DNA from: Cytomitobacter sp965233735
GTDB lineage: Bacteria > Pseudomonadota > Alphaproteobacteria > CAJXXZ01 > 1604HC
Reading direction: 5' to 3'
NCBI GenBank assembly: GCA_965233735.1
Contig: OZ247501.1
Coordinates: 557,867 to 621,866, forward strand
Length of the DNA stretch: 64,000 nucleotides
The notes beneath the pieces are model-generated. The model was not told where the DNA came from, searched no databases, and worked only from the letters and a program-made list of their open reading frames with translations. A program made the translations under genes and the position numbers. Positions 17,546 through 26,631 of the stretch are shown piece by piece (position 1 is the first letter of the stretch; each line of letters starts with the position of its first letter).

Positions 17546-18153
17546 TTTTTTGCTATTAGTTCATATACTTTTCTTCCAGCAGTGAATCCTTTTTTAGCAT
17601 AAGATGTTTTATATGGACAATTTTCATAAGAATTGTATTGATTTTGATATGTTGTGAAATAATCATTTTTGAACACTTTGTTAATTCCATCAAACATATT
17701 GAAAATATCAGATGCAAATATAAATTGACCACTATTTTTTAAGATGCGCGCAACTTGCAAATCAAAATGCATTAAATTATAGCATCTACGCATTCTATGT
17801 TTATATTTAGGCCAGGGATCTGGAAATAAAATTTTCACCTCATCAATAGAAGCAGAGGGTATTTTTTTTATCAAATCTCCAATAAATGACATGTGCATTG
17901 TTACTCTAGATTTATCATCTATTTTGCTTAATGTTTGCAATATTGCAGGTTTGAATATTTCACACCCAATAACAAATGATTTTTCTTCTAATGTTTTTAA
18001 TATGCTATCTCCAGTTCCAAAACCAATGTCTAAGCATATTTTTATGTTTGTATCTTTTGGGAATTCTATATTTTCGTTAGTTTTTATATATTTATCTAGA
18101 TTTTCATAAATAGAATTTTTTAATTTCCTGCTTCTTCCACAACTCCAAGACAT
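17542..18153 (-). CDS. trmB: tRNA (guanine-N7-)-methyltransferase
   Basis: Methylates G46 of tRNAs using S-adenosylmethionine. Motifs are the SAM-binding loop CLDIGFGTGDSIL, the LFPDPWPKYKHRMRRC signature, and the C-terminal FTAGRKVYELI. The frame is open from a TTG at 18189, but the ATG at 18153 (MSWSCGRSRKLKNS) matches where TrmB proteins usually begin, just before the R-x-R region. On the minus strand, TATCCT lies seven bases before this ATG and no ribosome site is visible. It is followed with a 4-base overlap by miaA. Confidence 0.93.
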   Translation of the reverse strand: MSWSCGRSRKLKNSIYENLDKYIKTNENIEFPKDTNIKICLDIGFGTGDSILKTLEEKSFVIGCEIFKPAILQTLSKIDDKSRVTMHMSFIGDLIKKIPSASIDEVKILFPDPWPKYKHRMRRCYNLMHFDLQVARILKNSGQFIFASDIFNMFDGINKVFKNDYFTTYQNQYNSYENCPYKTSYAKKGFTAGRKVYELIAKK

Positions 18154-18247
18154 ATTTTTCAGGATAAAGGCATTTAAAATAAGATGCAATAATACTTCAT
18201 TGTTTATATTGTTTTTTTATTTAATGTTGAAGTTAGTAGAAAATTGC

Positions 18248-18276
18248 TTGCTAGGATTTGATTTATATTTTAGAAT
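18248..18276 (+). promoter_or_regulatory. Probable promoter of tRNA-Ile(UAU)
   Basis: TTGCTA (18248-18253), a 17-base spacer and TAGAAT (18271-18276), ending eight bases before the tRNA. The same -35 and spacing occur before tRNA-His. Confidence 0.55.
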
Positions 18277-18284
18277 ATTTCGGA

Positions 18285-18357
18285 GGGCTTGTAGTTCAGC
18301 GGTTAGAACACATCGCTTATAACGGTGTTGTCGCAGGTTCGATTCCTGCCAAGCCTA
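18285..18357 (+). tRNA. tRNA-Ile (TAT anticodon)
   Basis: Full cloverleaf: acceptor GGGCTTG/CAAGCCT, D stem GTTC/GAAC, anticodon stem CATCG/CGGTG with loop CTTATAA, T arm GCAGG-TTCGATT-CCTGC, discriminator A (18357). The anticodon is TAT, which reads AUA isoleucine. Most bacteria read AUA with a tRNA-Ile carrying CAU whose C34 is changed to lysidine by TilS; a genomic UAU anticodon is rare and known from some lineages that lack TilS. The GAU isoleucine tRNA is in the rRNA spacer of this window, so both classes of isoleucine codon are covered. CCA is not encoded. Confidence 0.92.
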
Positions 18358-18390
18358 TTCCATATTTTGTCATTGGGATTCTTCCAATCC

Positions 18391-18691
18391 TATTTCATAA
18401 TTGCGCAGCAAAAGTTTGCAACGCTTTATTTCATAATTGCGCAGCAAAAGTTTGCAACGCTTTATTTCATAATTGCGCAGCAAAAGTTTGCAACGCTTTA
18501 TTTCATAATTGCGCAGCAAAAGTTTGCAACGCTTTATTTCATAATTGCGCAGCAAAAGTTTGCAACGCTTTATTTCATAATTGCGCAGCAAAAGTTTGCA
18601 ACGCTTTATTTCATAATTGCGCAGCAAAAGTTTGCAACGCTTTATTTCATAATTGCGCAGCAAAAGTTTGCAACGCTTTATTTCATAATTG
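18391..18691 (+). repeat. 36-bp tandem repeat array, 8 copies plus 13 bases, behind tRNA-Ile(UAU)
   Basis: Identical 36-base units start at 18391, 18427, 18463, 18499, 18535, 18571, 18607 and 18643, with a partial ninth at 18679-18691. Each unit contains an imperfect palindrome (GCG..GCAAA/TTTGC..CGC inside the stretch GCGCAGCAAAAGTTTGCAACGC). Because 36 is a multiple of three and the unit has few stops, long frames run through it on both strands (for example repeats of FHNCAAKVCNAL); one continues out of the tRNA gene, so none is credible as a protein. The array begins 33 bases after the tRNA. Confidence 0.95.
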
Positions 18692-19443
18692 TCAGGCCAC
18701 TTCGCGAATTATATATGTCTTTTCTTGTATTAGATAACTATTAGGTGAATTGATGTCTAGAGCACAGCTTGTTTTCAAACAAAATTGTGAAAATATCACT
18801 AATCTTATAGGTAAATGAAGTGTGTTGAAAATGCCCTGTTTATTAATATAGATATATGTGAAGTAGATGTAACTATATTTATAATAACTACGCAAATGTT
18901 TTTTATATTAATAGTGTTTTGGTATTATTATTTGTTTGTGGCATGCCTTGTTTATAATAAAAAATTTATTGAATTTTATTCCTTTGTTTTGATCTCAAGA
19001 TTTTAAGATATAGAAATTTATTGTTATTAATAAATAGATAATTTAAAAGCAAGAAAATCACCATGATTTTTGATAGCAATATTAATTGAATTTAAATAAA
19101 TGTTTCAATTGCGCTTCCTCTACAAAGTTTATATTCATGCAAAATTGTTTTTTAATTTTTATCTTACTCATTAAATATTATATAATTAAGCATTTCAACT
19201 ATATTTTCTTCAATCAGTATATGAAATATATCTTCAATAATGTTGACGTTTCTTATTAATGCTTGATATATTCTGATATAAATAATTAAACGGTGTTATT
19301 TCATTAATATTAACTAGTTATTTGGTTATGTTTTTTCTTTATCATGATTGGGTTTTCAGTTTGCATTTGGCTTATTATCGCTGTAGATAAATTTTTCATT
19401 GCATGATCTTGATTTTTTAGCATATAAGTATGATGATCATTAT
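18692..19443. other. Non-coding spacer between 36-bp array and rpmB
   Basis: About 750 AT-rich bases. A 63-codon hydrophobic frame at 18815-19006 has no ribosome site and no recognisable similarity and is not counted. A TATAAG element (about 19421-19430) lies before rpmB. Confidence 0.45.
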
Positions 19444-19830
19444 ATGCGTGATTGTTTAGTAACAGGATATAGAATTCAACATGGACACAATGTTAGCCAT
19501 GCAAATAATAAAACCAAACGTGTTTTCTTGGCAAATGTTTTTTCTAAATATATTTTGAGTGAAATCATAGGAAAAGTTAAGGTTAGTATTTCCCATAGAG
19601 GAGAGAGAACCATCGATAAATATGGAGGCTTAGATCAATTTCTTTTGACTTCCAAAAGTAGAAAATTAACTTTAAATGCGAAGATTTTGAGAAAACAAGT
19701 TATAGATAAAGTTAAAAAAAGTGGACAATTGGATTCTTTGCCTTCAAATGTTAAAAGTGATAAGTCTGGAACTTATACAAAAAAAATTAGCAAAAGATTA
19801 CAAAAGAAAATAATCCAAAAACAAAGTTAA
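19444..19830 (+). CDS. rpmB: 50S ribosomal protein L28
   Basis: Large-subunit ribosomal protein. From the ATG at 19444 the product starts MRDCLVTGYRIQHGHNVSHA and continues NKTKRVFLANV, the L28 signature, then VSISHRGERTIDKYGGLDQFL. It has 128 residues, longer than the typical 80-100, with an extra lysine-rich C-terminal tail of about 30 residues. An upstream TTG at 19399 would add 15 residues without family resemblance and is rejected. The gene stands alone; L33, often nearby in other genomes, is not next to it. Confidence 0.93.
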   Translation: MRDCLVTGYRIQHGHNVSHANNKTKRVFLANVFSKYILSEIIGKVKVSISHRGERTIDKYGGLDQFLLTSKSRKLTLNAKILRKQVIDKVKKSGQLDSLPSNVKSDKSGTYTKKISKRLQKKIIQKQS

Positions 19831-19991
19831 TTGTATATATTAAAGGGTACATATTATTTATTTCAATATCTTTAAGTTTTGTTTAACAAAATTACATGTT
19901 TGACACTTGAATTTGCTAATATCATGAAAAATTAAGTTTAAACAAGTAAAATTCACCTTTATGGTAACTATAAGATATGTCATAATTGCTT

Positions 19992-21152
19992 ATGGGCTTT
20001 GAGAGCATTAGCGAGATATCTATAGTATTGTCAGTATGCACTTTGATGGCTATATTTTTTATAAAATTAAAACAACCCTCCATTTTAGGATATATTGTAA
20101 CTGGAGTAATATTGGGTCCTTATGCGCTTCAATGGATAGAAAATGCGAAAGCAATACAAATTATTGGTTCTTATGGAATGTTAATAATGCTTTTTACAGT
20201 TGGGCTTCGGCTTAATGTTCATGAATTTAAAAAAGTATGGAAGACAGCAGTAACATGCGTTTGTATTCAAATATTATTTGGAACTTTAATAGGAATTGGG
20301 CTATCTTATCTTATTCCTGATTTGGATAAATCGGGAATTGCATTGATTGCCTGCATGATTGCATTAAGCAGTACAGCTGTTGCTATTAAAATTTTAGAAA
20401 ATTCTAATGAAATTAATACACTTGCAGGCTCTGTTGTTATTAGTATATTGATAGCGCAAGACTTGGCTCTTGTGCCTATGATAATGGTTTTGAGAAATTT
20501 TATATTTCAAGACAGTATAAATAATTTATTTTTTAAAATGTCGATATCTTTTATCAGCATGATAGTTACTATAATGTTTCTAAGTAAAAGTAATTTGAGA
20601 ATGGTTCACAAGTTTTTTAATTCATGGATATTCAAAAACTCCGAAGTTAATGCATTGATTGCTATAGCATCTTGTTTGGGTTTTGCAGCGTTTGCAGAGC
20701 ACTTAGGGCTGTCAGGAGTATACGGAGCATTTTTATGTGGATTTATCTTGGGAAATGTTGGGCCAAAACATTCTCTTCTTGCATTTACTGAGCCATTAAG
20801 TGGAATGTTAATGACTGCATTTTTCATACATATTGGAATATTATTTGATATTCAATTTATTATTAAAAATATATTTCTTATTTTTATTGTAGTATGCATA
20901 ATCACTTTGGCAAAATTAATGATCAATGCATCCAGTTTGCGAATTTTAGGGTGGAAAAAGAGAATATCTTTTGAAGTTAGTGTTTTGCTATCTCAAATAA
21001 GTGAATTTTCATTTGTATTAATTAATATATATAGTTTGTCTAATAATGTTCCTGCAAATTTGATCAACTGGATAATTTCAACTACTGTCTTATCCTTGTC
21101 TGCTGGTGCACTTTTCATTGTATTGTGCAAAAAAATTATGGATAAATCATGA
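19992..21152 (+). CDS. CPA2-type cation:proton antiporter (KefB/RosB-like)
   Basis: About 386 residues with some 11-12 membrane segments. The N-terminus (IFFIKLKQPSILGYIVTGVI, then LGPYALQWI) and the core GSYGMLIMLFTVGLRLNVHE, ALSSTAVAIKILE and GVYGAFLCGFILGN are typical of the Na+/K+:H+ exchangers of the CPA2 family. The cytosolic TrkA-N (RCK) domain of full KefB/KefC proteins is absent. A role in potassium or pH balance is inferred from the family. The frame starts at a TTG (19986); the ATG at 19992 is preferred, with CATAAT at 19981-19986 just before it. The stop overlaps the start of holC by four bases. Confidence 0.85.
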   Translation: MGFESISEISIVLSVCTLMAIFFIKLKQPSILGYIVTGVILGPYALQWIENAKAIQIIGSYGMLIMLFTVGLRLNVHEFKKVWKTAVTCVCIQILFGTLIGIGLSYLIPDLDKSGIALIACMIALSSTAVAIKILENSNEINTLAGSVVISILIAQDLALVPMIMVLRNFIFQDSINNLFFKMSISFISMIVTIMFLSKSNLRMVHKFFNSWIFKNSEVNALIAIASCLGFAAFAEHLGLSGVYGAFLCGFILGNVGPKHSLLAFTEPLSGMLMTAFFIHIGILFDIQFIIKNIFLIFIVVCIITLAKLMINASSLRILGWKKRISFEVSVLLSQISEFSFVLINIYSLSNNVPANLINWIISTTVLSLSAGALFIVLCKKIMDKS

Positions 21153-21535
21153 TTAGTTATTTTTGCAATGTAGAATCTTCTGTTAAGAATCTCTTTTTAT
21201 TGCTGCACAAGATATACAAGCATGAAGAAAGCATTCTAGTTATTACAAATAACGAAGAAGAGCAAGATACTTTAAGTGATTTATTATGGAGATTTCGTAA
21301 TTTTTTACCTCATGGAACAAAGAATGATAAATATTTAGAAGATCAGCCAATTGTTATAAGTAATGAAGTAATTGATAAGAAATTTGATATCCACATGTAC
21401 TATAATAGTGCTGAATATTCTAATCATTTGAAAACTATTTTATGGAATCCTCAAATCACTATAGATGTAGCTAAAAAATTAGGAAAAGTTTGGAAATATG
21501 ATAGTAAATGGGAACTAATATCTTCTGATAATTAA
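21149..21535 (+). CDS. holC: DNA polymerase III chi subunit-like protein
   Basis: A 128-residue protein resembling HolC, the clamp-loader accessory subunit that links the replisome to single-strand binding protein. The recognisable parts are the start (NVESSVKNLFLLLHKIYKHE followed by ESILVITNNEEEQDTLSDLLW), the FLPHG motif and the following PIVIS strand. The C-terminal half is less clear. It overlaps the antiporter gene by four bases. With dnaE and a delta'-like gene also in the window, a small but complete type of replisome is likely. Confidence 0.75.
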   Translation: MISYFCNVESSVKNLFLLLHKIYKHEESILVITNNEEEQDTLSDLLWRFRNFLPHGTKNDKYLEDQPIVISNEVIDKKFDIHMYYNSAEYSNHLKTILWNPQITIDVAKKLGKVWKYDSKWELISSDN

Positions 21536-21835
21536 TTTGATAGTTTTTATGCTTTTTAAATTTCAGTATGAAGTTACTTAATGTTTGGTTTAACTGCATG
21601 TAATAGTAGAATTGTGTTCTTATATTTATATTGAAAAATAACATTTTTTATATTAATGTATGTTTTATTAAATTTATTTAAGTTAGTCATCATCTAACTT
21701 TCCTGTTCTTTGGAGTGTATTGTTGATAATTTAATGTTTAATAAATTAGCTAAAAGAGAATAGTTATTAGTTGATAATGCAATGATTTATAAAAATCTTC
21801 TATGATATGCGAATTGATTCATATAAAATTATATT
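21536..21835. other. Non-coding spacer before the ABC transporter gene
   Basis: 300 AT-rich bases without a gene. Near its end a TATAAA (21822-21827) lies eight bases before the ATG of the ABC transporter. Confidence 0.45.
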
Positions 21836-23296
21836 ATGATTTTAAAATTTTGTTTGCGATTGTTTAGTTTGTTCATTCAAAGCGCAATGAAATTCAAATT
21901 AAATTTACTTGCGCTTAGTATTGCACTGAGTTTATATAGCATTTTCACTTCTATGCTTCCATCAATTACTAGCAATGCATTTAAGAGCAAGTCATTTGTA
22001 TCAATAATGCTTTTCATATTATGCCAAGCAATTCGTAATATTTATCCTCAAATTAAGCATATCTTTACATATAAAATTATAAATTCAATTATTAAAGATT
22101 ATAAAAATTGGGCAACTAAGAGCTATATTAGAAAAGATAATAACACAAAATCATTAGGTCAAATTAAAAGAATGCCAGAGCATGTGCACAAATTAATTCA
22201 TACATTGATAAATATATTTTTGCATTTATCTATTATTATTACGCAGGGATTTATTTTGAGGAATGCAAATATATTTAGCCTTATTGTTATAATAGTTGCT
22301 TATATTTCCTTGTTTTGCATAATGATTTATGGTTGGATTCCCTTGTTGAAAAATTCGTATTTTAAAGATAACAATGCGCATTTCAAGTCAATTACTGCTC
22401 TTAAGTATAACAATCATTTCTTTAATTCTAATGCTCTTTTTGAAAAAGAAGTAAGTCATCCTATAAATGAGGAATATAATGCATATAATTCACAATCATT
22501 TTTCATTAGGATTTATACACTTATAATTACTGCATTTTTATATTCATGTTATGCAACGTGGGTTTGTATATATTTTGATTCTTTGACATTTGTGTATATT
22601 TTGTCTAGTTTAACATTTGTTCATTATATTATAAAATTTTTTAATTTAATCAGGCTAATCGTTGGCTTATTATATGGGATTCATTTCAATATAGTTGAAG
22701 AAAAAGAATGCGCAAATATTGAATTTTGTTCTATTGATATAGAAAGCTTATATTTTAAATATAAAAATATTGTATTGAATAATTTGTCTTTGAGCATATT
22801 GCCAAATAAATGGACTCGTATTATTGGAGAAAATGGGGCAGGCAAAACAACATTATGCAAAATCATTTCTGGAGCTTTGTTGCCACATGAAGGTATGGTA
22901 CAAAATGGTACATTTGTTCTTAATAAAAATAATCAATTTAATTGGAAAAAAAATGTTTTTTATAAGCCAAAAGATTTAAAAGTGTTTGAATATGAATTAT
23001 CAGAATTGAAAAAATGCAAAATATGGATGTCCTATTTTTCAAATTATTCTCATTTATTAGATCAAAGTGATTTCAGTGAAGGAGAAAATAATTTTCTTAG
23101 CATATCTGCATTAATTATATATCCAAAGCCATGGTTTGTTATTTTAGATGAGTGCTTAGATTGTATAGACAAGGAAAAGATGGAAAAGTTAGAGAAATTT
23201 ATGAAAAATAACTTCCCCACATTAATATTCACATCGCAAAATAATGTTCCTGTTTTTGATAATATAATATCGTTACAAAGGCATAAAATAGATTGA
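21836..23296 (+). CDS. ABC half-transporter (membrane domain fused to ATPase) with degenerate signature
   Basis: 486 residues: an N-terminal membrane region of about six segments (residues 1-290), then an ATPase domain. The Walker A motif is intact (GENGAGKTT at about 331-339), as is a Walker B-like FVILDECLDCID. The signature that should read LSGGQ is FSEGE, and the residue after the Walker B aspartate-glutamate pair is C rather than A, so the site is diverged but may still bind ATP. The overall shape is that of an exporter half-transporter acting as a dimer, with some resemblance to ABCD/YddA types. The substrate is unknown. The gene is not in an obvious operon. TATAAA lies eight bases before its start. 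Confidence 0.75.
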   Translation: MILKFCLRLFSLFIQSAMKFKLNLLALSIALSLYSIFTSMLPSITSNAFKSKSFVSIMLFILCQAIRNIYPQIKHIFTYKIINSIIKDYKNWATKSYIRKDNNTKSLGQIKRMPEHVHKLIHTLINIFLHLSIIITQGFILRNANIFSLIVIIVAYISLFCIMIYGWIPLLKNSYFKDNNAHFKSITALKYNNHFFNSNALFEKEVSHPINEEYNAYNSQSFFIRIYTLIITAFLYSCYATWVCIYFDSLTFVYILSSLTFVHYIIKFFNLIRLIVGLLYGIHFNIVEEKECANIEFCSIDIESLYFKYKNIVLNNLSLSILPNKWTRIIGENGAGKTTLCKIISGALLPHEGMVQNGTFVLNKNNQFNWKKNVFYKPKDLKVFEYELSELKKCKIWMSYFSNYSHLLDQSDFSEGENNFLSISALIIYPKPWFVILDECLDCIDKEKMEKLEKFMKNNFPTLIFTSQNNVPVFDNIISLQRHKID

Positions 23297-23630
23297 GTTA
23301 TAATGAATTTTTCTTTTTGAACATATTTAGTAAAATATTCGTAGTATACAAAGTGGTTCATTTGGATTTTAATGATGATTTTAGTATTAATAGCTAAAAA
23401 TATCTAATATTAAGGTTGTGATAGTAGTTCAATATGGTATATAGATAATTCTTATGTGTAAAATATTTTTTAATTATAATCTCTCTTGATTGTTTTTATG
23501 TTGGTTAGAAATTCATTTATTCGGAAAAATAAAAAACATGCATCTTGATAAAAAGCTTAATATAAAAGTAATTGAGTTTGTGATAAAGTCCAGCTTGAAT
23601 ATTCTATAAAAACGATTTAACATTTTATTA
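23297..23630. other. Non-coding spacer between ABC transporter and MFS gene
   Basis: 334 AT-rich bases without a gene. TATAAA at 23605-23610 may be the -10 of the following gene. Confidence 0.45.
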
Positions 23631-24830
23631 ATGAATTTTAAGAAAGTATATTCTGCATTTTGGACCTTATCTGGATCAATGTTGGAATATTATGACTATA
23701 TGCTTTTTACTTATATGATGCCCACATTCAGTGTTGTGTTATTTCCATTTTATGGAGATCAAGCAAAGAGTTTGATGTTTGGGTATGCAATATTATTTGC
23801 TGCATCTATTTTAAGGCCTTTAGGCGCATTTTTAATGGGATATGTAGGGGATGTTATAGGTAGAAAGCAGGGGCTGTTGCTGTCTATTTGTTTGATTTCT
23901 TTTGCATCACTTGGAATGGGGTTAGTTCCTGGGTATAACACAATAGGATTTTGGGCTGTAATTATAGTTTTCATATTAAGAATATTACAAGCAATGAGCG
24001 CTGGAGGAGACCTTAATGGTTCTGCAATTTTTTTAATAGAGCATTTGGGAAAGCGCCCTGGTTTTGCTAGTGGAGTTGCTTGGGCTTCTACTGTTGTAGG
24101 TATGATTTTGGCTTCACTTGCAAATTATATTGCAATTCAACATACGAATGGATGGAGATATGCTTTTATTATAGGTGCATCTATTGGGTTCATAGGAATG
24201 ATAATGAGAAGGCATATTGTTGAGGGTGATGGATTCAAGAAAAAGCCAAAACAGGATTGCGCTCCAAAAAGTGTATATCCATATTTATCTGTTATTGGAA
24301 TGGGAGCTGGCATAGGGGGTATGTATTATTATATGATTTTCTGCTTCAATTATGCTCGCATGATATACAGTGGAGATAATTCGATTTTGTTTTGGCAAAC
24401 AATATTCTTTGTTGTGTATGCTGTTGTTATTATATTTTCTGGATTTATAAGTGATTATTGCAAAATAGAAAAGATGATGAAAATGTGTGCCACATTTCTT
24501 CTTGTGTGTGCTATCCCATGTTTCTTGCTACTTCCTCATTCTTATTTTCTAAGTCAGTTAATACTTATTATTTTGCTTGGAATGTTTGTTGGGCCTTCGC
24601 ATAATTTGACATTCAATTTATTTCCTCCAAAATATAGATATAGATCAATATCAGTTTGTTATGGAATTGGGACATCATTATTTGGTGGGGGAACTCTATA
24701 TGCATGCTCTCTTTTAAGTAGAATTAATGGAATTGCTCCTGCATTTTGGTTGATATTATGTGCTTTGTTTGGATATTTGGGAGTGGTGTTTGCAGAAAAA
24801 AGTCCAGCTATAGAATACTTCGAAGATTGA
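23631..24830 (+). CDS. MFS transporter, ProP-like metabolite:proton symporter family
   Basis: 399 residues with about 12 membrane segments. The start (MLEYYDYMLFTYMMPTFSVV, then LFPFYGDQ), the loop motif GYVGDVIGRKQGL and the helix-4 motif ILQAMSAGGDLNGSAIFLIE match the metabolite:H+ symporter (ProP/ShiA-like) branch. Such transporters are abundant in intracellular alphaproteobacteria and import host osmolytes or metabolites; the substrate here is unknown. It ends 14 bases before the convergent tssK-like gene. Confidence 0.87.
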   Translation: MNFKKVYSAFWTLSGSMLEYYDYMLFTYMMPTFSVVLFPFYGDQAKSLMFGYAILFAASILRPLGAFLMGYVGDVIGRKQGLLLSICLISFASLGMGLVPGYNTIGFWAVIIVFILRILQAMSAGGDLNGSAIFLIEHLGKRPGFASGVAWASTVVGMILASLANYIAIQHTNGWRYAFIIGASIGFIGMIMRRHIVEGDGFKKKPKQDCAPKSVYPYLSVIGMGAGIGGMYYYMIFCFNYARMIYSGDNSILFWQTIFFVVYAVVIIFSGFISDYCKIEKMMKMCATFLLVCAIPCFLLLPHSYFLSQLILIILLGMFVGPSHNLTFNLFPPKYRYRSISVCYGIGTSLFGGGTLYACSLLSRINGIAPAFWLILCALFGYLGVVFAEKSPAIEYFED

Positions 24831-24844
24831 TTTTAGTGATTTTG

Positions 24845-26140
24845 TTATTCAACAAATTCAATTAATGAGACTGATATTGGGCTGTATGAGGATACAGGAT
24901 TATAAATAAATAACTTTTCTTCTGGCAAGAAAAATCTATCGTTTTTGTCTATTTTTACAATCATTTGTTTGTCTGATAAGGTTTGTTTATATTTTTCGCC
25001 AACATACTCTCTTTTAATTCCCAAAACTCTAGTTTCTACAGCTGTGTTTAGCATGCTTTCACTTGAAATTATGCAGTCATCTACCCATTTTGACATTTCG
25101 CTCAAATCTGCTGTTTCGTCATAACTAATTAAAATGAAAATTTCTGAGCTTCTGTTATTTTCTGTTTCGATGAAAAAAATGGAATCTTTGTTATCAAAAT
25201 CATGCAATACATAAGGCTCTTTAATATTGTCAAATATATTCTGTATGAATTTAAACAATGGGTTAAAGCTTTTTAAAAGGTGTTCATGTTGATATATAGG
25301 AATGTCCTGAAAAATAATATCAGGATTGAATATTGATATATGAGCTATTAAAGTTATTAGAGCGGAGAATAATGTATGAGGATGAACTCCTTTAGAGTGA
25401 ATCATGTGGTCCACTGGCAATATTCCTTGAAGAAAAATTGAATTAATGGTTGATGGATTATATTTTTGATTGTGTATATTGATTTGGTTTTTTATATGTA
25501 CTGTTTTGTTCTTCAATAAGCTTATTAGTTTCTTGGTCTCCTTTATGATGTTTGTGGCATGTTGAGAATCTAGGCATGCTCTATCATAGTTATATGCTTT
25601 AAGCCCTCCAGTTGAGTCTATGATGCTGCATATTTGTATTCCTGTATGATTGAAAGGTATTTGCCCAAAGTGTATCTCATATTTTGGTTTGAGCTTGAAG
25701 ACACATGCTGAATTTTCTCCATTATTATTATCAGATATAGAGTCTAATTGAATTGGTTCATATCCTTGTGCTGAAGAATCAGATTCATAAGTTTGGTAAG
25801 AATTTGGCTTTGTTATAAAAATTGGCATAGGTGTATTAGTTATGGATTGTTCATCTATTTTTATTTGCATTGGCTCTTCTTTATTCATTGGAAAAAACAT
25901 AATAGATCTATCTGGCAAAATTGCTTCTAAATAATTAAGTGTAATAATATTTTGACTTATATTGGATAAATCAATATCAATATCAACTACTCCCCAAGCA
26001 TTAGGCATTGATTTTGATAAAATATATGACAATGTTTGTTGGTTTGTAATATCAGATTGTTGAAAATGATGTGGTGATAGTGGCATTCCCTCATACCAAT
26101 GTATTTTATAAGGGCAAAATTTAAACTTACTTAAGTTCAT
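24845..26140 (-). CDS. tssK: Type VI secretion baseplate protein TssK
   Basis: 431 residues. The N-terminus KIHWYEGMPLSPHHFQQSDI is the TssK hallmark (W-x-EGM-x-L-x-P-x-HFQQ). The protein has the usual three-domain length. TssK links the T6SS baseplate to the TssJLM membrane complex. Its start overlaps the stop of the TssJ-like gene by four bases, the classical tssJ-tssK order. The usual following gene tssL is not present: the convergent MFS gene lies next. The rest of the apparatus must be elsewhere in the genome. Confidence 0.88.
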   Translation of the reverse strand: MNLSKFKFCPYKIHWYEGMPLSPHHFQQSDITNQQTLSYILSKSMPNAWGVVDIDIDLSNISQNIITLNYLEAILPDRSIMFFPMNKEEPMQIKIDEQSITNTPMPIFITKPNSYQTYESDSSAQGYEPIQLDSISDNNNGENSACVFKLKPKYEIHFGQIPFNHTGIQICSIIDSTGGLKAYNYDRACLDSQHATNIIKETKKLISLLKNKTVHIKNQINIHNQKYNPSTINSIFLQGILPVDHMIHSKGVHPHTLFSALITLIAHISIFNPDIIFQDIPIYQHEHLLKSFNPLFKFIQNIFDNIKEPYVLHDFDNKDSIFFIETENNRSSEIFILISYDETADLSEMSKWVDDCIISSESMLNTAVETRVLGIKREYVGEKYKQTLSDKQMIVKIDKNDRFFLPEEKLFIYNPVSSYSPISVSLIEFVE

Positions 26141-26631
26141 GATGGTTCTCCTAAATCAGGTAGCCTGCGAATCAAATTCTTTGTTGAGTTGTTAGAAGAA
26201 GAAGCGCTTTTCAAGCTATCTGCTCCTAAAGATATATAAAGATTTTTGGTTATTGGAGGTAAAATAAAACTATTTTGTTTATTAGAATTATAAGACACAA
26301 ATACTATTGCTCCAAAACATCTAGGTTTCCAATTTGTTATGCAAAATGATTGCATTTTTGTTTGAGGAATTGGCTCAAAAGACCAAATTTTAACATGTTG
26401 AGAGTTGTATGTTGCTATAGACTGTTTTTTTTGAAAGTATTCATTTCCTTTCATTTTTGAAAGTGATTTCCATAATTCTTGGTTGAATACTTGTACTAAA
26501 TCTACAATCACAACAGAATTATTGTTCATATTGTCTTGTGATAAAATGCTTACGCTTTTTAGCAAGTGCCTTTTATTTGGGCTTTTTGCGCATCCTGATA
26601 GCAAAAGTGCTGCGATTATCAAGATATTCAT
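26137..26631 (-). CDS. Outer-membrane lipoprotein, TssJ-like
   Basis: 164 residues with a clear lipoprotein signal: MNILIIAALLLSGCAKS, cleaved before Cys14 (lipobox LSGC). The middle (NNSVVIVDLVQVFNQELWKS) could be the beta-strand pattern of TssJ, the lipoprotein that anchors the T6SS TssLM complex in the outer membrane, but similarity by eye is weak. The call rests mainly on its position directly upstream of, and overlapping, tssK. It also overlaps the SPOR-like gene by four bases. Confidence 0.6.
   Translation of the reverse strand: MNILIIAALLLSGCAKSPNKRHLLKSVSILSQDNMNNNSVVIVDLVQVFNQELWKSLSKMKGNEYFQKKQSIATYNSQHVKIWSFEPIPQTKMQSFCITNWKPRCFGAIVFVSYNSNKQNSFILPPITKNLYISLGADSLKSASSSNNSTKNLIRRLPDLGEPS

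Noticed and set aside
13676..18691. CRISPR arrays
   Set aside because: Both repeat arrays are contiguous copies without unique spacers, and no cas genes are near.
18258..18744. Long open frames through the 36-bp array (on both strands)
   Set aside because: They only exist because 36 is a multiple of three and the unit lacks stops; one runs out of the tRNA gene and no ribosome site is present.
18815..19006. 63-codon hydrophobic frame
   Set aside because: Composition is typical of AT-rich spacers (Phe, Ile, Tyr); no ribosome site and no similarity.
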